Source: Eubacteriaceae bacterium
GTDB lineage: Bacteria > Bacillota > Clostridia > Lachnospirales > Lachnospiraceae
Assembly: GCA_910574915.1 (NCBI GenBank)
Contig: CAJTCR010000020.1
Location: 22,951 to 86,950, forward strand
Length of the DNA stretch: 64,000 nucleotides
Reading direction: 5' to 3'
Positions 62,394 to 64,000 of the stretch are shown in pieces. The notes under the pieces were generated by a model. It did not search any database. It had not been told where the DNA came from and saw only the letters and a program-made list of their open reading frames with translations. Each line of letters starts with the position of its first letter. Positions within the stretch are counted from its first letter, which is position 1. The position numbers and the translations under genes are program-made.

Positions 62394-63755
62394 TTATCGG
62401 TCAAGAAGTCCTTTCAGAATCAAAAAGATCAGCAGTACCGGAAGGATATACGTCAGGTAACACCGGATTTGACGCGGCAGCTTTGGCCCCTCTCCGGTAT
62501 TTACTTCCTTGTGGTATTTGTCAAAGCCCCATCCGAACCTTGTGACGCAAAACAGCAGATAGCACAGGGAACCAATCGGCAGGATCAGGTTGCTTACGAG
62601 AAAATCTTCCAGATCCAAAATGAAGGTGCCCTCGCCAAGCGGATGGAAGGAAGACCACAGGTTGTAGCCGAGTGCGCATGGCAGAGATAATACCATCAAT
62701 GCCGCCAGATTAAACAGGCATGATTTTTTCCGGCTCCAGCCAAACAGATCCATCCCACAGGAAATAATATTTTCAAACACAGCAAGTATCGTGGAAAATG
62801 CTGCAAATGTCATAAATACAAAAAACAAAGTGCCCCAGATACGCCCTCCTGGCATACTGTTGAAAATATTCGGCAGTGTTACAAAAATAAGGCGCGGTCC
62901 CTGGTCTGGGCTGATACCAAACGCAAAACAGGTCGGAAAAATAATGAGCCCCGAAACAATCGCGACAAACGTATCCAAAATAGCAATATTGACCGATTCA
63001 CCCAGCAGACTGCGTTTTTTGCCAATATAGCTGCCAAAGATCCCCATCGAACCGATCCCAAGGCTGAGCGTAAAAAACGCCTGGTTCATCGCAGCGGTCA
63101 CAGTTGCCCAGATCCCTGCTTCTTTCATTTTGGATATATCAGGAAGCAGGTAAAACTTTAAGCCTTCCGTACCGCCTTCTAACGTGCAGCTATGTACGGC
63201 AAGCACAATGATAATCACGAGCAGCAGGCTCATCATCACTTTGGTAATTCGCTCCACGCCTTTTTGCAGCCCGATCGAGCAGATAAAAATGCCGACAGCT
63301 ACGACGAGAAGCATATTGCCCGTCAGAATCTGCGGGCTGTCCAGCATATCCTGGAACATTGTGCCTACCTGGTCGGTATTTTTTCCCTGAAACTTTCCTG
63401 TCAGCATTAAGTAAAAGTAATAGAGCATCCATCCAGTGACGGTCGTATAAAACATCATCAGCAGATAATTACCAGCCATACCTAAGTAACCGTGCACATG
63501 CCATTTCTGTCCCGGCTGTTCCAATTCATGAAAGCTGCGGATAATACTTTTCTGGCTCGCCCTGCCCACGGCAAATTCCATTGTCATTACGGGAATGCCC
63601 ATAATCACAAGGAAAAACAAATAACAAACCACAAATGCCCCGCCACCGTAGGCTCCTGCGACATAAGGGAAACGCCATACATTGCCGATACCGATTGCGC
63701 AGCCTGCGGACAGTAAAATAAATCCCATGCGCGATCCTAGTTTTTCTCTTTCCAT
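62394..63755 (-). CDS. Sodium-dependent transporter of the NSS (SNF) family
   Basis: The 453-residue protein has about eleven membrane helices. The first carries the NSS signature GCAIGIGNVWRFPYVAG, whose unwound part binds substrate and Na+. Other family segments are GIPVMTMEFAVGRASQ and FGSYIGKKRSL. Bacterial members such as LeuT, MhsT and TnaT import amino acids with sodium; the trp operon in the same window does not by itself show that this one carries tryptophan. AAAGGA precedes the ATG at a long spacing of about eleven bases. It is a single gene. Confidence 0.92.
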   Translation of the reverse strand: MEREKLGSRMGFILLSAGCAIGIGNVWRFPYVAGAYGGGAFVVCYLFFLVIMGIPVMTMEFAVGRASQKSIIRSFHELEQPGQKWHVHGYLGMAGNYLLMMFYTTVTGWMLYYFYLMLTGKFQGKNTDQVGTMFQDMLDSPQILTGNMLLVVAVGIFICSIGLQKGVERITKVMMSLLLVIIIVLAVHSCTLEGGTEGLKFYLLPDISKMKEAGIWATVTAAMNQAFFTLSLGIGSMGIFGSYIGKKRSLLGESVNIAILDTFVAIVSGLIIFPTCFAFGISPDQGPRLIFVTLPNIFNSMPGGRIWGTLFFVFMTFAAFSTILAVFENIISCGMDLFGWSRKKSCLFNLAALMVLSLPCALGYNLWSSFHPLGEGTFILDLEDFLVSNLILPIGSLCYLLFCVTRFGWGFDKYHKEVNTGEGPKLPRQIRCYLTYILPVLLIFLILKGLLDR

Positions 63756-63813
63756 TTGTTAAGTATCCTTTCTTTTTTCTATTCGGGAATGAATATTCAA
63801 ACACGTAATTCGT

Positions 63814-63822
63814 ATTATATCA
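63814..63822 (-). promoter_or_regulatory. Extended -10 promoter of the NSS transporter gene
   Basis: The complement reads TGATATAAT, a perfect extended -10, about 60 bases before the start codon. Confidence 0.6.
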
Positions 63823-64000
63823 TATTTTAGGCACAACGATACCTTTTCTTTACAGAAAAGTTTTTCTAAACGCGTCACAGAGATTTCGCTTTTAGATGTG
63901 AAAAAGAGTAAAGATTACCGGATTTTTAATAGATATAGAAATAGGGACAGATTTCGGGAAGATTCCTTTTTTTATGTATAAATATTCAGACTTTTTGCAT
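63823..64000. other. Right-end non-coding stretch
   Basis: No gene start or end was found in the last 178 bases on either strand. A short dyad (CTTTTCTTTACAGAAAAG at 63844-63861) and AT-rich sequence are all that stands out. Confidence 0.4.

Noticed and set aside
1..64000. CRISPR arrays, tRNA/rRNA genes, prophage or complete insertion sequences
   Set aside because: No regularly spaced repeats, cloverleaf sequences, ribosomal RNA segments, integrase or transposase frames were seen on either strand.

Overview
The window looks like chromosome of a Gram-positive, low-to-mid G+C anaerobe of the Clostridia, most likely a gut Lachnospiraceae. This is an inference from content: an FMN riboswitch-led riboflavin operon, a T-box-led trp operon, a SigI/RsgI pair, a butyryl-CoA:acetate CoA-transferase closely resembling the Roseburia/Eubacterium rectale enzyme, CUT1 sugar ABC genes without an ATPase, and strong AGGAGG-type ribosome binding sites. 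No rRNA, tRNA, CRISPR array, phage or complete insertion sequence was seen.

Layout. 1-4876: start of a leftward gene, then an FMN riboswitch and ribD-ribE-ribBA-ribH, with a UPF0175/PIN toxin-antitoxin pair attached 5 bp behind ribH. 4892-7879 (minus): an aldo/keto reductase with ferredoxin-type clusters and a GH13 amylase with an odd low-complexity tail. 8085-18141: TRIC-like membrane protein, chemotaxis receptor, FGGY sugar kinase, a carbohydrate-binding-like lipoprotein, trpS, a C39-like peptidase and L-lactate dehydrogenase, separated by non-coding repeats. 18974-23302: CorA-like transporter and a large SWIM/SNF2 helicase. 23350-30363: Trp T-box and trpEGDCFBA. 30475-33060: luxS-mtnN-MATE, the activated-methyl-cycle/AI-2 pathway plus an exporter. 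33269-35568: an uncharacterised protein and the butyrate-forming CoA-transferase. 35689-38050 (minus): sigI-rsgI. 38408-39616: rRNA-methyltransferase-like gene. 39687-39993: a compact candidate type I toxin-antitoxin locus (26-residue membrane peptide and convergent antisense RNA). 40125-50795: lhr helicase, a 140-aa protein, a giant DUF4132 protein and a HAD phosphatase. 51015-54820: ABC transporter debris, BlaI/BlaR1-like regulators, a yaaA remnant and a DUF4003 protein. 54836-62293 (minus): an OmpR-type two-component system, an accessory membrane protein, a propeller-fused solute-binding protein and two permeases. 62394-63755 (minus): an NSS symporter.

Gene-poor stretches (8730-9037, 11126-11484, 13129-14004, 18142-18973, 33911-34224, 50796-51394) are largely made of small palindromic non-coding elements. 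Several families (here A, B and C) begin and end in CTAG. One copy splits a terminator stem whose empty site can be reconstructed, one supplies a gene's stop codon, and one C copy sits inside another. This suggests MITE-like elements moved by a TA/CTAG-targeting (IS630-like) transposase encoded elsewhere.

The strongest candidates for undescribed biology are the Fst/par-like type I locus at 39687-39993, the CTAG-bounded repeat families, and the two-component/ABC cluster with a tandem 18-bp repeat in front of the solute-binding protein gene. All function calls come from reading the sequence; no database search was run.
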